Assembly (NCBI RefSeq): GCF_004745525.1
Contig: NZ_RKLY01000005.1
Location: forward strand, 44,612-108,611
Direction of reading: 5' to 3'
Length of the DNA: 64,000 nucleotides
Source: Companilactobacillus suantsaicola
GTDB lineage: Bacteria; Bacillota; Bacilli; Lactobacillales; Lactobacillaceae
Shown: in pieces, positions 56,028-64,000 of the stretch
Position numbering within the stretch: the stretch's first letter is position 1
Layout of the letters: every line of letters begins with the position of its first letter
The notes under the pieces: model-generated
Databases searched by the model: none
What the model saw: only the letters and a program-made list of their open reading frames with translations
What the model was told of the DNA's origin: nothing
Translations under genes and position numbers: made by a program

Positions 56028-57182
56028 ATGGATCCGATTGTAATTATAGATGCGAAAAGAACTGCGATTGGCAAGTTTCGCGGTCAATATGCAAAACTTA
56101 GTGCGGTTGAACTAGGTGTTCAACTAGTCAAGAAGCTTTTAGATATGAACAAGGTTGATCCTAAAAAAGTTGACCAATTTATTTTTGGAAATGTTTACCA
56201 AGCTGGCATGGGGCAAAACACTGCTCGCCAAATTGGCTTAAAGTCAGGTGGTCGAATCGATTCGACCGCTATGACAATCAATCAAGTCTGTGGCTCAGGG
56301 ATGAAAGCCGTCTATGAAGGACTCTCAGCAATTGCCATGGGAAACGCTGAAATCGTGGTTGCTGGTGGAGTAGAGAGTATGTCCAACGCTCCATTCTTCG
56401 CCAGACGATCAGGCAAGATGGAAGTCAGTCCTAAGTTGTCCGACACCTTGTTCAATGACGGTTTAAATGATGCCTTTAACAATTTACCAATGGGTATCAC
56501 CGCTGAAAATGTCGCCAACAAATATCACGTGACTCGCTTGCAACAAGATGAGTTTGCCTACAATTCTCATCAAAAAGCCGCTCAAGCACAAGCCAAGTTA
56601 GCTAAAGAAATTATTCCGATTGAAGTCGACGGCCAAGAAATCACGACTGATCAATCAATTCGTCCTAGTACGACCTTAGAACAAATGGGCCAACTTAGAA
56701 CAGTCTTTGATAAAAAGGGAACTGTCACGGCAGGAAATTCTTCACCGATCAATGATGGTGCAGCCGCCGTTATTATGATGAAAGAGTCTCGAGCTAAGGA
56801 ACTGGGCGTAAATTATGTGGCTAAAATCACTGGTTACACTGAAGTTGGGATTGATCCTAATTATATGGGTTACTCTCCATATTATGCAGTCAAAAAATAC
56901 TTTGACAAATATCAAACTGGCTTATACGATTTCGATTTGTTTGAAGTCAACGAAGCTTTTGCCTCGCAAGCAGTTGCTGTTTCAAGAGACTTAAACTTAC
57001 CAGCAGATAAGTTAAATATTTATGGAGGAGCAATTGCTTTAGGACATCCACTAGGAGCCACAGGAGCACGAATGATTGCTACTTTGATTAATTCCTTACA
57101 ACAAGAGAAAAAACACACAGGCCTGGCCTCATTGTGTATTGGCGGTGGTATGGGTATGGCTATGGGAATCGAGTTAATTTGA
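56028..57182 (+). CDS. Acetyl-CoA acetyltransferase (thiolase)
   Basis: A 384-residue thiolase that condenses two acetyl-CoA to acetoacetyl-CoA, the entry to the mevalonate pathway. Active sites: Cys88 in NQVCGSGMKAV, His in GGAIALGHPLGATGARM and the second Cys in SLCIGGGMGMAMG. AGGGAAAAA precedes the ATG. Its TGA stop overlaps the mvaA start by one base. In enterococci this activity is fused to HMG-CoA reductase as MvaE; here the genes are separate. Confidence 0.94.
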   Translation: MDPIVIIDAKRTAIGKFRGQYAKLSAVELGVQLVKKLLDMNKVDPKKVDQFIFGNVYQAGMGQNTARQIGLKSGGRIDSTAMTINQVCGSGMKAVYEGLSAIAMGNAEIVVAGGVESMSNAPFFARRSGKMEVSPKLSDTLFNDGLNDAFNNLPMGITAENVANKYHVTRLQQDEFAYNSHQKAAQAQAKLAKEIIPIEVDGQEITTDQSIRPSTTLEQMGQLRTVFDKKGTVTAGNSSPINDGAAAVIMMKESRAKELGVNYVAKITGYTEVGIDPNYMGYSPYYAVKKYFDKYQTGLYDFDLFEVNEAFASQAVAVSRDLNLPADKLNIYGGAIALGHPLGATGARMIATLINSLQQEKKHTGLASLCIGGGMGMAMGIELI

Positions 57183-58420
57183 TGAAAATTTACCAAATGA
57201 CTAATGAACAACGAATCAATTACTTATTAGAAAATAAGGTTATCGATTCAGAGCAAGCCCAAATTTTGAAAGACCGTAAACCGATTGGAGTCGACCTGGC
57301 AAATAGCTTGAGTGAAAACCAAATCGGGGTCTTTAGTCTGCCATATGGCTTTGCCACAGATTTTTTGATTGATGGGAAAGATTATTTGGTGCCAATGGTG
57401 ATTGAAGAACCTTCTGTGATTGCAGCAGCTTCGAACGCAGCTAAACGAATCAAGAACAGCGGTGGTTTCAAAACTTTTCCCAGTTCACGAATCGTTTATG
57501 GCCAAATTGTTTTAGAGAATCTGTCCGCTCAGGATGTGGAAAAACTCGATACGCAAAAGACAGAGATTTTTGAATTTGCCCAAGAAGCCCATCCTAGTTT
57601 GATCAAGCGCGGTGGTGGAGTGGTTTCTTTGAATTTTAACCGTTATGAGGACTTTTTTGAAATCGAGATCGGCATTGATACAGTCGATGCGATGGGAGCC
57701 AATCTGGTCAATTCGATTTTAGAAAAAACGGCTCAAAAAATTGCGACTATCATTTCTGGGGATGTGCTCTGCAGTATTTTGTCTAACAGTGGTATCAGTC
57801 AAGTCATCACTGTCCAAGCAAAAGTGGCGTTTGAACAACTTGCTACTAAAACGATGTCGGGAAGTGAAGTCGCTAAAAGAATCGTTAAATTAGCAAACTT
57901 TGCCCAGCAATCAACTAAGCGAGCCATCACGCACAATAAGGGTATCATGAATGGAATCGACGCAGTTTATTTAGCCACCGGTAATGATTTTCGAGCCGAA
58001 GAAGCTGCCGCTCATAGTTTTGCAGCTGAAAAAGGATATCAGCCTTTCAGTCAGTGGGAAATCGTTGGTGATCAGTTAGTTGGAACTTTGAAGATGCCGA
58101 TTGAACTAGGTAGTGTTGGTGGAGCTATTAGTGCTATGCCGATGGCTCAATTGAGTTTAGCAATGATGAAAATCGATAATAGCAAACAACTCCAATCAGT
58201 TGTCGCGAGCGTTGGTTTAGCTAACAATTTATCAGCTTTACGAGCTCTGGTTACGACCGGGATTCAAGCAGGACACATGGGCTTACAGAGTAAATCGCTT
58301 GCCGTATCAGCTGGGGCAAAGGGTTCAGAAATCGAACAAGTTTCTCAAGTTTTGAATCAAACGAAGAATTATACTATCGCAAATGCAAAAGATATTTTAA
58401 CTAAATTAAGAGGTAAATAA
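57182..58420 (+). CDS. mvaA: Hydroxymethylglutaryl-CoA reductase, class II
   Basis: A 412-residue reductase converting HMG-CoA to mevalonate. Catalytic segments: Glu in IEEPSVIAAASNAAKRI, Lys in ITHNKGIMNGIDAV and Asp in LATGNDFRAEEAAAHSF; the C-terminal LVTTGIQAGHMGLQSKSLA holds the flap with the catalytic His (QAGHMGLQ). I start at ATG 57182 overlapping the thiolase stop; a longer frame from 57134 runs within the thiolase. Coupled by a TAATG overlap to mvaS. Confidence 0.95.
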   Translation: MKIYQMTNEQRINYLLENKVIDSEQAQILKDRKPIGVDLANSLSENQIGVFSLPYGFATDFLIDGKDYLVPMVIEEPSVIAAASNAAKRIKNSGGFKTFPSSRIVYGQIVLENLSAQDVEKLDTQKTEIFEFAQEAHPSLIKRGGGVVSLNFNRYEDFFEIEIGIDTVDAMGANLVNSILEKTAQKIATIISGDVLCSILSNSGISQVITVQAKVAFEQLATKTMSGSEVAKRIVKLANFAQQSTKRAITHNKGIMNGIDAVYLATGNDFRAEEAAAHSFAAEKGYQPFSQWEIVGDQLVGTLKMPIELGSVGGAISAMPMAQLSLAMMKIDNSKQLQSVVASVGLANNLSALRALVTTGIQAGHMGLQSKSLAVSAGAKGSEIEQVSQVLNQTKNYTIANAKDILTKLRGK

Positions 58421-59571
58421 TGGATATAGGTATTGATAAAATAGGTTTTTATGTTCCTAAGGATTACATTGATATAGTTGAGTTAGCTAAGGCTAGGGAT
58501 GTTGATCCTGACAAGTTTACAATCGGGATTGGTCAAGACAAACAAGCTGTTCCTAAACCTTATCAAGATGCCGTGACTCTGGCCGCAAGTAGTGCTGACA
58601 GTATTTTGAGCGCTGAAGATAAAAAAGATTTAGGTTTGTTGATTGTGGGAACAGAAAGTAGTGTCGACGAATCAAAGTCAACTGCAGCCTTTTTGATGGA
58701 TCTCTTGGATCTACCTGAAGACATTCGTGCTTTTGAAATCAAGCAAGCTTGTTTTGGCGCTACTGCCGGTTTAATGACAGCCTATGATTATATCAGTCAA
58801 AACCCCGACAAGAAAGCCTTAGTGATTGCGACTGACATTGCTCGTTACGGAATCAAAACTCCTGGAGAAGTCACTCAGGGTGCGGGTTCAGTTGCGATGA
58901 TCGTCAGCCAAAATCCCCGCGTGTTGAAACTAAACCACAAGTCAGTTTACATGACTAAAAATGTGGGTGATTTCTGGCGTCCTACGTTCTCCAAGACTGC
59001 TTTTGCCCGTGGCAAGTACTCTAACGAAATCTACGTCGACTTCTTCCAAACTCTTTGGGACAAGTATCAAGCTAAGTACGACGCAACAATCGACGATTTT
59101 GATACATTATTATTCCATATTCCCTACACGAAGATGGGCACGAAGGCTTTGAGAACTCTCGACGGAAAAATTGATGCCGATAAGTATGCCGAATTGACAT
59201 CACACTATCAAGCAAGCATTCGCTTCAGCCGCTCAGTCGGTAACCTCTATACCGGTTCACTTTATTTAGGATTGTTGTCATATTTAATCAACGGTGCTAA
59301 GGCAGGCGAGAACTTGTTAATGTTCAGTTACGGTTCAGGGGCCGTCGGTGAGTTGTACAGTGCAGAAATTCAACCAACTTTTGCACAAGGATTTGATCAA
59401 GCAAATATCTTGAAGATGTTAGATGATCGTCAAAAGATGAGTATTGAAGCTTACGAAAAAATGTATCAAGTTGAATACGAAAACGGCACGATCGTTGACC
59501 CGGAGACAGTTAGCGAGAAGTTCTATTTGAGTGAAATCAAGGACAATGAACGGCTATACAAAAAGGCATAG
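58420..59571 (+). CDS. mvaS: Hydroxymethylglutaryl-CoA synthase
   Basis: A 383-residue synthase condensing acetyl-CoA with acetoacetyl-CoA. The catalytic Cys111 (KQACFGATAGL), Glu79 (GTESSVDES) and His in FHIPYTKMGTKAL match the staphylococcal enzyme, including residue numbers for Cys and Glu. It ends the three-gene mevalonate operon. A CcpA-type promoter for a noncoding RNA starts eight bases after the stop, with no clear terminator between. Confidence 0.96.
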   Translation: MDIGIDKIGFYVPKDYIDIVELAKARDVDPDKFTIGIGQDKQAVPKPYQDAVTLAASSADSILSAEDKKDLGLLIVGTESSVDESKSTAAFLMDLLDLPEDIRAFEIKQACFGATAGLMTAYDYISQNPDKKALVIATDIARYGIKTPGEVTQGAGSVAMIVSQNPRVLKLNHKSVYMTKNVGDFWRPTFSKTAFARGKYSNEIYVDFFQTLWDKYQAKYDATIDDFDTLLFHIPYTKMGTKALRTLDGKIDADKYAELTSHYQASIRFSRSVGNLYTGSLYLGLLSYLINGAKAGENLLMFSYGSGAVGELYSAEIQPTFAQGFDQANILKMLDDRQKMSIEAYEKMYQVEYENGTIVDPETVSEKFYLSEIKDNERLYKKA

Positions 59572-59578
59572 TTATTTG

Positions 59579-59607
59579 TTGCAAACGCTTACAGGAGATG
59601 TTATATT
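59579..59607 (+). promoter_or_regulatory. Promoter of RNA 1 with an embedded cre site
   Basis: TTGCAA (59579-59584), a 17-base spacer and TATATT (59602-59607), with TG before the -10 box. TTGCAAACGCTTACAG at 59579-59594 fits the cre consensus WTGNAARCGNWWWCAW at 15 of 16 positions and covers the -35 box and spacer, a repressing position. Confidence 0.8.
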
Positions 59608-59613
59608 AAAGAC

Positions 59614-59988
59614 GTGGTAAAGATGAAATGCTTAGGAACTGTAGCCCTAAAAGATTTTGATTAAGAAAATTTTATCGTTTCCAGGAGATGGTAGGATTAG
59701 TAAAAAACAAAAGACAATTAGAGTAGTACAGCTCAACAGCATGATTGGGACTAGCAACAAGATTTAACAAAAGATCGACCTTTTTAAGTAGTCGCGCAAG
59801 CTCAAGACATGATTTGCTAGGATCCAAAGTTGAACAAATTAGAAGTATTTTTATAGTAAGATATGTACCAAGTAGTAAGATTCATTTATAAGATAGATTC
59901 AGTATAAAAGTTGATGAAACTGCAGTAAATTTCATCTTACCACTTATATCTAACTAGAGGGCCCTCCAGAGTGCGAGGGTCCTTTTTG
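59614..59988 (+). ncRNA. Structured noncoding RNA 1 (about 375 nt), family not recognised
   Basis: It begins seven bases after the -10 box with GTGGTAAAGATGAAA, whose complement TTTCATCTTACCAC lies at 59930-59943, so the ends pair over 14 bases. The same TTTCATC can also pair with GATGAAA at about 59913-59919 in a local hairpin. A terminator (AGGGCCCTC/GAGGGTCCT, then five T) ends it at 59988. Conserved with RNA 2: GGAAC blocks, ATCGACCT with TAGTCGC, TAGGATCC, AGTTGAA and AAGTAGTAAGATTCA. No open frame of note. Confidence 0.75.
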
Positions 59989-60043
59989 TTTGTACTGGGA
60001 GTGGGATGAGATAGAGTAGTTCTGTATTTTGGTTGGGTGTGGG

Positions 60044-60689
60044 AACGCTGTCTTCCACAAAAACTCTGGGAAACGCTGGAACGCTCTGGGCACGACTTGG
60101 AGCCTTTTCAAACCCGGAAAAGTCTTCAAGATCGGCCTTCTTGTAAATGCTAAAGCATTAACAAGAATTTCAGGGCTGAGCATTTCCCAGAGTTTTTGCT
60201 CCAGACTGGAGATCGAATCTATGCAGCATTTGGGTGAGTTCTGGAATTAGATAGACTTCTATTCAGATTTAGTACTCAACTGATTTATGGTCTGGATACG
60301 TTATAGCGTTGAATATTTTTATTGGTTTAATTTTGATATAAAAAAATAGAAGATCCTACTAGAATCGCAGGAAAATGCTGTAAACTAGTAGAATCTTTTT
60401 CAATTCTTATTATTACTTCTATTTTGAATAAAAAGAGAAAACGTAATAACCTATCAAAATCCCAAATCAGAATAGAAGTAGTATTCCTAAATGAACGGAA
60501 AGCAAATAAAAAATAGAATCGTTATTCAGTCTGGAGCACAAAACCTGTGATGGCTCAGCCGCCAAATTCTTGTTAGTGCTTTAGCACTTACAAGAAGGCC
60601 TAGTTTTGAGATTTTTCCGGGCTTGAAAAAGCTCAAAATAGCGCCGGCAGCGTTCCAGTCCATCACAGGTTTTGTGCGGAAGATGGCAT
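60044..60689. repeat. Composite inverted repeat element A, copy 9 (units 60044-60207 and 60528-60689)
   Basis: Left: head altered to AACGCTGTCTTCC; P1 on AAAACTCTGGGAAACGCT (one mismatch to the other arm); P2 CTCTG/CAGGG; P3 loop CAAACCCGG. It is nearly the same as the left unit at 52263. Right: P1 on CACAAAACCTGTGATGG; P3 loop CAAGCCCGG; P4 CTTGTAAGTGC with TAAA loop. The core has a hairpin AAGATCCTACTAG with complement and T-run near 60349-60401. The element separates the two homologous RNAs. Confidence 0.9.
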
Positions 60690-60726
60690 ACTTCCCCCAA
60701 ACATCCAAAAAAATGTTAGATATTGT

Positions 60727-60755
60727 TTGTAACCGGTTGCGAAATGATTTATATT
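60727..60755 (+). promoter_or_regulatory. Promoter of RNA 2 with a LacI/CcpA-type operator
   Basis: TTGTAA (60727-60732), a 17-base spacer and TATATT (60750-60755). GTAACCGGTTGC at 60729-60740 is a palindrome of the LacI-family type, placed as the cre site is before RNA 1, but it departs further from the cre consensus. Confidence 0.75.
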
Positions 60756-60761
60756 ATAGGT

Positions 60762-61034
60762 GTGGTACAGATGAAGTGTCAGGAACCGCAACTCGGTAAT
60801 CTCGAATTATTTGAGTCGTGTGGTTTAACGACATTTTTGGAACTAGTCACAAGAGTATACATAAAATCGACCTAATTAGTTAGTCGCACAACTATTACGT
60901 GTGTTGATTAGGATCCATTAGTTGAAAGTAATTTAAATATTAAGTAGTAAGATTCAATTTTGTTGATGAAACTGCAGTAGATTTCATCTTACCACTTAGA
61001 TGGGAGTTCTCTGTGTGAGGGCTCTCTTTTTTTG
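60762..61034 (+). ncRNA. Structured noncoding RNA 2 (about 273 nt), homologue of RNA 1
   Basis: Starts seven bases after the -10 box with GTGGTACAGATGAAG, as in RNA 1. TTTCATCTTACCAC at 60983-60996 closes the molecule. The local alternative hairpin GATGAAACTGCAGTAGATTTCATC region is also kept. It is about 100 bases shorter than RNA 1, lacking part of the 5' third. The terminator stem (GGGAGTTCTC/GAGGGCTCTC then seven T) differs in sequence from that of RNA 1 but pairs fully with G-U pairs, evidence of selection for structure. Confidence 0.75.
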
Positions 61035-61163
61035 TGTACAGAAAGTCAAATAGCGGTAACTGTTTGGTAGCGTAGGGTTAGAGATTTTGTTATAAACAAA
61101 TTATTTGTTTAAAAATTTAACGATAATAAAATGGTCATAAATACAAGAGACAAGGCGAGTTTT

Positions 61164-61334
61164 ATGAGAAGAATTGTTCACGATCTGATATTTATGATCT
61201 TTTTAGCAATTGATTTGTATGTCATGGTCACATCCCCATTGATCATTGCGATTATTGCATTCGTGATAGGGATTACTTTCTTTACACATAAAATTTTTAA
61301 TTTTGAAGAGCACTTACGTCATAAAAGAGTGTAA
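61164..61334 (+). CDS. Small membrane protein, 56 residues
   Basis: A 56-residue protein starting MRRIVHDLIFMIFLAIDLY with two hydrophobic helices and a charged end (FEEHLRHKRV). I use ATG 61164 with AAGGCGAG upstream rather than the in-frame ATG at 61131, which lacks a site. A strong terminator follows at once. It may be co-expressed with RNA 2 by read-through. Family not recognised. Confidence 0.6.
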   Translation: MRRIVHDLIFMIFLAIDLYVMVTSPLIIAIIAFVIGITFFTHKIFNFEEHLRHKRV

Positions 61335-61336
61335 AA

Positions 61337-61374
61337 AAAATACGGCATCCACGAAAAAGGGATGTCGTATTTTA
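61337..61374. terminator. Bidirectional terminator between the small gene and the 3D gene
   Basis: AAAATACGGCATCC pairs with GGGATGTCGTATTTT with one wobble pair; A-run before and T-run after the stem. Confidence 0.9.
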
Positions 61375-61386
61375 AATTTACTTTAA

Positions 61387-62181
61387 TTAACCGATAACTT
61401 GAACAGTTACATTTTGACGTCCAAAGCTCAAAGCTTGTGAGTTTGGCATCGCAATGTCTAATTGGTTAGGGTTGTTGTAAGCGAACAAACCAGTATCATT
61501 GACGATACGATCATAAGTTTGACCGTTACTTGCTGTGATTCTCAAATGTGTACCCTTAGGGAATTTTGAAAGGTTAGCAGCAACACCACTGTAACCCATA
61601 CTTGAACCAAGAACAGCAGGATCATAAGCTGTAGCTGACATTGTTAGAGTTTGCTTAACGTTGTCTTCTGACATGTATTTACCATTAATCCATTGGTTTC
61701 TACCAACATCGTACCAAGTAGAACCGTTAGCAACCTTGCTTGCGTAAACGTGAACCATTGTGCGACCAGTAGCAACATTGCCTGTGAAGTTGCCATTAGG
61801 GCCGTCATAAAGGTTTACACCGCCAGCAACGTTAATGTACATATCTTTGTCCAATGAGATAGCAGGTGCTTCAGATGAAGTGTCACTCAAGGCAATCCAA
61901 GCGTTAGTACCGACTTCTAGATAAGTTGTGCCATTAATATTAGCTGATTTGATATATTTCCAACCAGTTTTGTTAGCAAGTTTAGCACCAGTACTACCAA
62001 TTCTGCCTTGGTTATCTGGTTGACCATAAACAGTAGCGCCATTTGTGTTAGTTACGTAAACAACGCCCGAATTATTTACATAGCTGACAGTTGCAGCATC
62101 AACAGTAGTAGGAACGTTAACGCCAATCAATGCAAGTGTTGTAACAGTGAATAGTGAAGCCATAAGATGTTTAATTTTCAT
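61387..62181 (-). CDS. Secreted 3D-domain protein with SLAP/SH3-like repeats
   Basis: A 264-residue exported protein. Residues 1-29 are a signal peptide ending VDA-A. Two repeats of about 60 residues with TVYG..NQGRIGS..., WKYIKSANINGTTYLEVGTNAWI follow, resembling wall-binding SLAP or SH3 domains. The C-terminal 90 residues are a 3D domain, a double-psi barrel with three aspartates (ATAYDPAVLG, IVNDTGLF, NQLDIAMP), the fold of lytic transglycosylase-like wall enzymes such as resuscitation factors. It probably acts on peptidoglycan. GGGGGAAA precedes the ATG. Confidence 0.88.
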   Translation of the reverse strand: MKIKHLMASLFTVTTLALIGVNVPTTVDAATVSYVNNSGVVYVTNTNGATVYGQPDNQGRIGSTGAKLANKTGWKYIKSANINGTTYLEVGTNAWIALSDTSSEAPAISLDKDMYINVAGGVNLYDGPNGNFTGNVATGRTMVHVYASKVANGSTWYDVGRNQWINGKYMSEDNVKQTLTMSATAYDPAVLGSSMGYSGVAANLSKFPKGTHLRITASNGQTYDRIVNDTGLFAYNNPNQLDIAMPNSQALSFGRQNVTVQVIG

Positions 62182-62372
62182 TATAAAATATTTCCCCCGA
62201 GTAAGACTTGGTTTTATTTATTAATCAAATAGTATTTTCTCAACGGAAATAATAATATAACGTCTAGACCACGATTTGTTGAATATAACCCAACTGTAAA
62301 TTAGTTATAACTTAACTGTAAAAGCACTGTAATTGAATTGAAATAATATTTTGTCAAAATATTAAAAATAAT

Positions 62373-62846
62373 TTATAGATATTTTTTAATCTCGTCTAAC
62401 ATGCTGTCAATATTGTTAACGACAATACCATTCATTTTGATTAAACCAATCGTATAATTATTGATATAAGCAAAAGGATTTTCACCGATTGTACCTACAG
62501 CCTGAAGCTTTTCAGGATTCTCCACGCCATGTTGACGAAGGTCAGTGTAAACTCCAACAATAGGGATTTCCTTTCCAAAAGCCAAACCAATTTCTGAGGC
62601 CACGCCATCGTCCATTGTGTCACCATCAAGAATTGCGACCACTAAGTCGGAAGAAAGTAATTCTTTGTTATCTTCTTGAGCAATTTTGATAGAATCGGCG
62701 TAATTCATTTTGTCATTGATATCACCATTTTCTTGAGGTAAATAGACTTCAATTGAATCGTCCATTTTTCTGATCTTATCAACAACGTACTCATTAAACA
62801 TACGATCGGCTAGTGCGAATAAACCATTGGCAAAATAAATTTTCAT
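62373..62846 (-). CDS. Nucleoside 2-deoxyribosyltransferase
   Basis: A 157-residue enzyme exchanging the base of 2-deoxynucleosides in purine and pyrimidine salvage, common in lactobacilli. The motif DGDTMDDGVASEIGLAFGKEIPIVGVYTD holds the catalytic glutamate (ASEIG). The N-terminal KIYFANGLFALADRMFNEYV is the usual base-binding start. AAAGAGGGA precedes the ATG. The long upstream region contains a candidate RNA on the other strand. Confidence 0.92.
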   Translation of the reverse strand: MKIYFANGLFALADRMFNEYVVDKIRKMDDSIEVYLPQENGDINDKMNYADSIKIAQEDNKELLSSDLVVAILDGDTMDDGVASEIGLAFGKEIPIVGVYTDLRQHGVENPEKLQAVGTIGENPFAYINNYTIGLIKMNGIVVNNIDSMLDEIKKYL

Positions 62847-63033
62847 TAAAAAATCCCTCTTTCTTTATTTGTACAGTAATATCCTATCATGCAACTAAAG
62901 AAAAAAGGGAATTAATTTTGTTATTTAAATAAGCACTATATCATGCTTACGTGAACATTTGTAGTCAATAATAGAAAGATGATTGTACAAAATTGTGAAT
63001 CTGATGAAAACGGATTAGCTGTAAAATATAGTT

Positions 63034-63266
63034 ACATGCTAAGGGCGAGGTAATCGTCCTAGTTCTGATTAGTTTGTCACCCTCGGATGAACTAATTAGA
63101 GACATGTGTATCATCAAACACTGTTTTCTCGTTATTTTCCAGTAGTGCCAACGAGTGATGAGAATCACTCAAACAAGCTGTAGAACAGCTACATATAGCA
63201 GAGAAGATCACTTCTCTAGCCTCACTCAACAAAAAAGCCATAATCTTTCTTGATTATGGCTTTTTA
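63034..63266 (+). ncRNA. Candidate hairpin-rich small RNA
   Basis: A three-way junction: P1 ACATG (63034-63038)/CATGT (63103-63107), P2 CTAAGGGCGA (63039-63048)/TCGTCCTAG (63054-63062), P3 CTGATTAGTTTGTC (63065-63078)/GATGAACTAATTAG (63086-63099). The P2 loop GGT can meet ACC in the P3 loop. Then hairpins GAGTGAT/ATCACTC, AGCTGT/ACAGCT and AGAGAAG/CTTCTCT, and a terminator AGCCATAATC/GATTATGGCT with T-run. TAAAAT at 63022 is a possible -10 box, but no -35 is clear. It could instead be read on the minus strand as the leader of the deoxyribosyltransferase gene. Confidence 0.5.
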
Positions 63267-63287
63267 CTTTGGGTTGGGGGGTGAAGT

Positions 63288-63889
63288 ATGCCGTTCTCCA
63301 CAAAAAACTCAATTGGGACTGGAGAATGTGGGCACAACTTGAAGCTTTTTTCAAAACCAGAAAAAATCTTCAAGATTGGCCTTATAGTAAGCGCTAACTA
63401 TAATTTCAGAGCTGAGCCCAATTGAGTTTTTTGTTCCGAACTAAATTTCACTTTTATGATTTATAGATTTTCCATTCCCTTAAAAATAGTGATTCTATTC
63501 TGATTGGTTACAAGTATTTTGACAGGTTATTAAGATTTTCCCTATCCAAGATAGAAGTAATAACAGTAAAAAAATAGGATCTTACCAGATTGCCGCATTT
63601 TGAAGTGGCTTTAGTAAGATCCTCTTTTTTTATATCAAATCAATGGGAAATTGAAATATTACAGCATGTTCAGACTATAAGTTAGTTAAGTATTTAATTT
63701 GAATAGAAACGTATCCTTTTCAGAATTCACAGAAGAACTGCAAAAATGTGAAATTCAGTCTGGAGCAACAGTTCTGGGAAATGCTCAGCCCTGAAATTCC
63801 ACTTGGCGCTTTCAGCGCCTAGTGGAAGGCCAAACTTGAAGACAATTCCCGTTTTTGGAATTGGCTCCAAGTTGTGCCCAGAGCGTTCT
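63288..63889. repeat. Composite inverted repeat element A, copy 10, right unit cut (63288-63442 and 63757-63889)
   Basis: Left: P1 on AAAAAACTCAATTGGG with CCCAATTGAGTTTTTT; P4 shortened to TTATAGT/ACTATAA with a changed loop. Right: begins normally (AGTCTGGAGC, P1 on CAGTTCTGGGAAATGCTC; P4 CCACTTGGCGC with complement) but stops after GAGCGTTC; the outer P1 arm and head are missing, replaced by TGCGATAATCC. The core holds the hairpin AGGATCTTACCAGA with complement and T-run near 63576-63633. Confidence 0.88.
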
Positions 63890-63958
63890 GCGATAATCCT
63901 TATATGGTTGACATTTCAAAATAGTATAAAAATGTTAACCCAGTAATGGAGGGATTTT

Positions 63959-64000
63959 ATGCAGAAATATACACCTAATCAAAAAATCAAAACAGTTCAA
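63959..64000 (+). CDS. Start of a gene running off the window, possibly an IS transposase
   Basis: ATG at 63959 after GGAGGGA, giving MQKYTPNQKIKTVQ to the window edge. The start resembles the helix-turn-helix opening of IS3-type OrfA transposases, and the preceding 70 bases begin abruptly inside a family A unit with TGCGATAATCCTTATATGG, which could be an insertion sequence end. Fourteen residues are too few to be sure. Confidence 0.4.
   Translation, partial: MQKYTPNQKIKTVQ

Noticed and set aside
62965..63168. A 67-residue minus-strand ORF
   Set aside because: It overlaps the hairpin-rich locus, lacks a ribosome binding site and has no protein-like features.
62850..63260. Purine riboswitch upstream of the deoxyribosyltransferase gene
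   Set aside because: A three-way junction is present, but the conserved junction bases and loop sequences of purine riboswitches are missing on both strands.

Overview
The window looks like chromosome of a low-GC Gram-positive lactic acid bacterium of the family Lactobacillaceae. The evidence is the gene order pcrA-ligA-camS-gatCAB-dgkB-rlmCD, SLAP and 3D-domain surface proteins, PTS permeases, a mevalonate operon, NADH oxidases and CcpA-type cre sites. A Companilactobacillus-like genus is my guess. I ran no database search.

Layout. 1-12.1 kb is core housekeeping: the purB end, pcrA, ligA, camS, gatCAB, dgkB and rlmCD. 12.1-20 kb holds an XRE regulator, a two-component system with no visible pheromone gene, an unusual EIIC-like protein coupled to an alpha/beta hydrolase, and an amino acid permease. 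20-25.8 kb has an oxidoreductase, a DEAD-box helicase, tRNA-Arg, a thioesterase, a canonical PTS EIIC and an RpiR regulator. 25.8-33.5 kb has a SLAP surface protein, MFS/MarR, DUF3290/DUF421, a multicopper oxidase and a frameshifted YczE-like gene. 33.7-41.7 kb interleaves two diguanylate cyclases, one EAL protein and two paralogous flavoprotein oxidases. 42-52 kb has fba, a UDP-GlcNAc epimerase, a redox operon (NhaC-like carrier, TrxR-like protein, arylsulfotransferase-thioredoxin fusion, Crp/Fnr regulator), flavodoxin and GtrA. 52.9-59.6 kb has map, yihY, galU and the mevalonate genes thiolase-mvaA-mvaS. 59.6-64 kb holds noncoding RNAs, a 3D-domain protein, a deoxyribosyltransferase and the probable left end of an insertion sequence.

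The most striking content lies between genes. Ten composite elements of about 0.5-0.65 kb occur (one heavily degraded, one cut by the probable IS). Each is a pair of roughly 165-nt units in inverted, head-out orientation around an AT-rich core that often carries a terminator-like hairpin. Each unit folds into the same junction of a long closing helix, an inner helix and two hairpins. The paired sequences differ between copies while pairing is kept. Interchangeable hairpin modules are shared with a second family (four copies, three of them starting at or within a few bases of a stop codon). I do not recognise either family.

Two homologous, independently promoted RNAs (about 375 and 273 nt) at 59.6-61.0 kb have identical promoter-to-RNA spacing, a CcpA/LacI-type operator in each promoter, 5'-3' end pairing and their own terminators. 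A further hairpin-rich candidate RNA lies at 63.0-63.3 kb.
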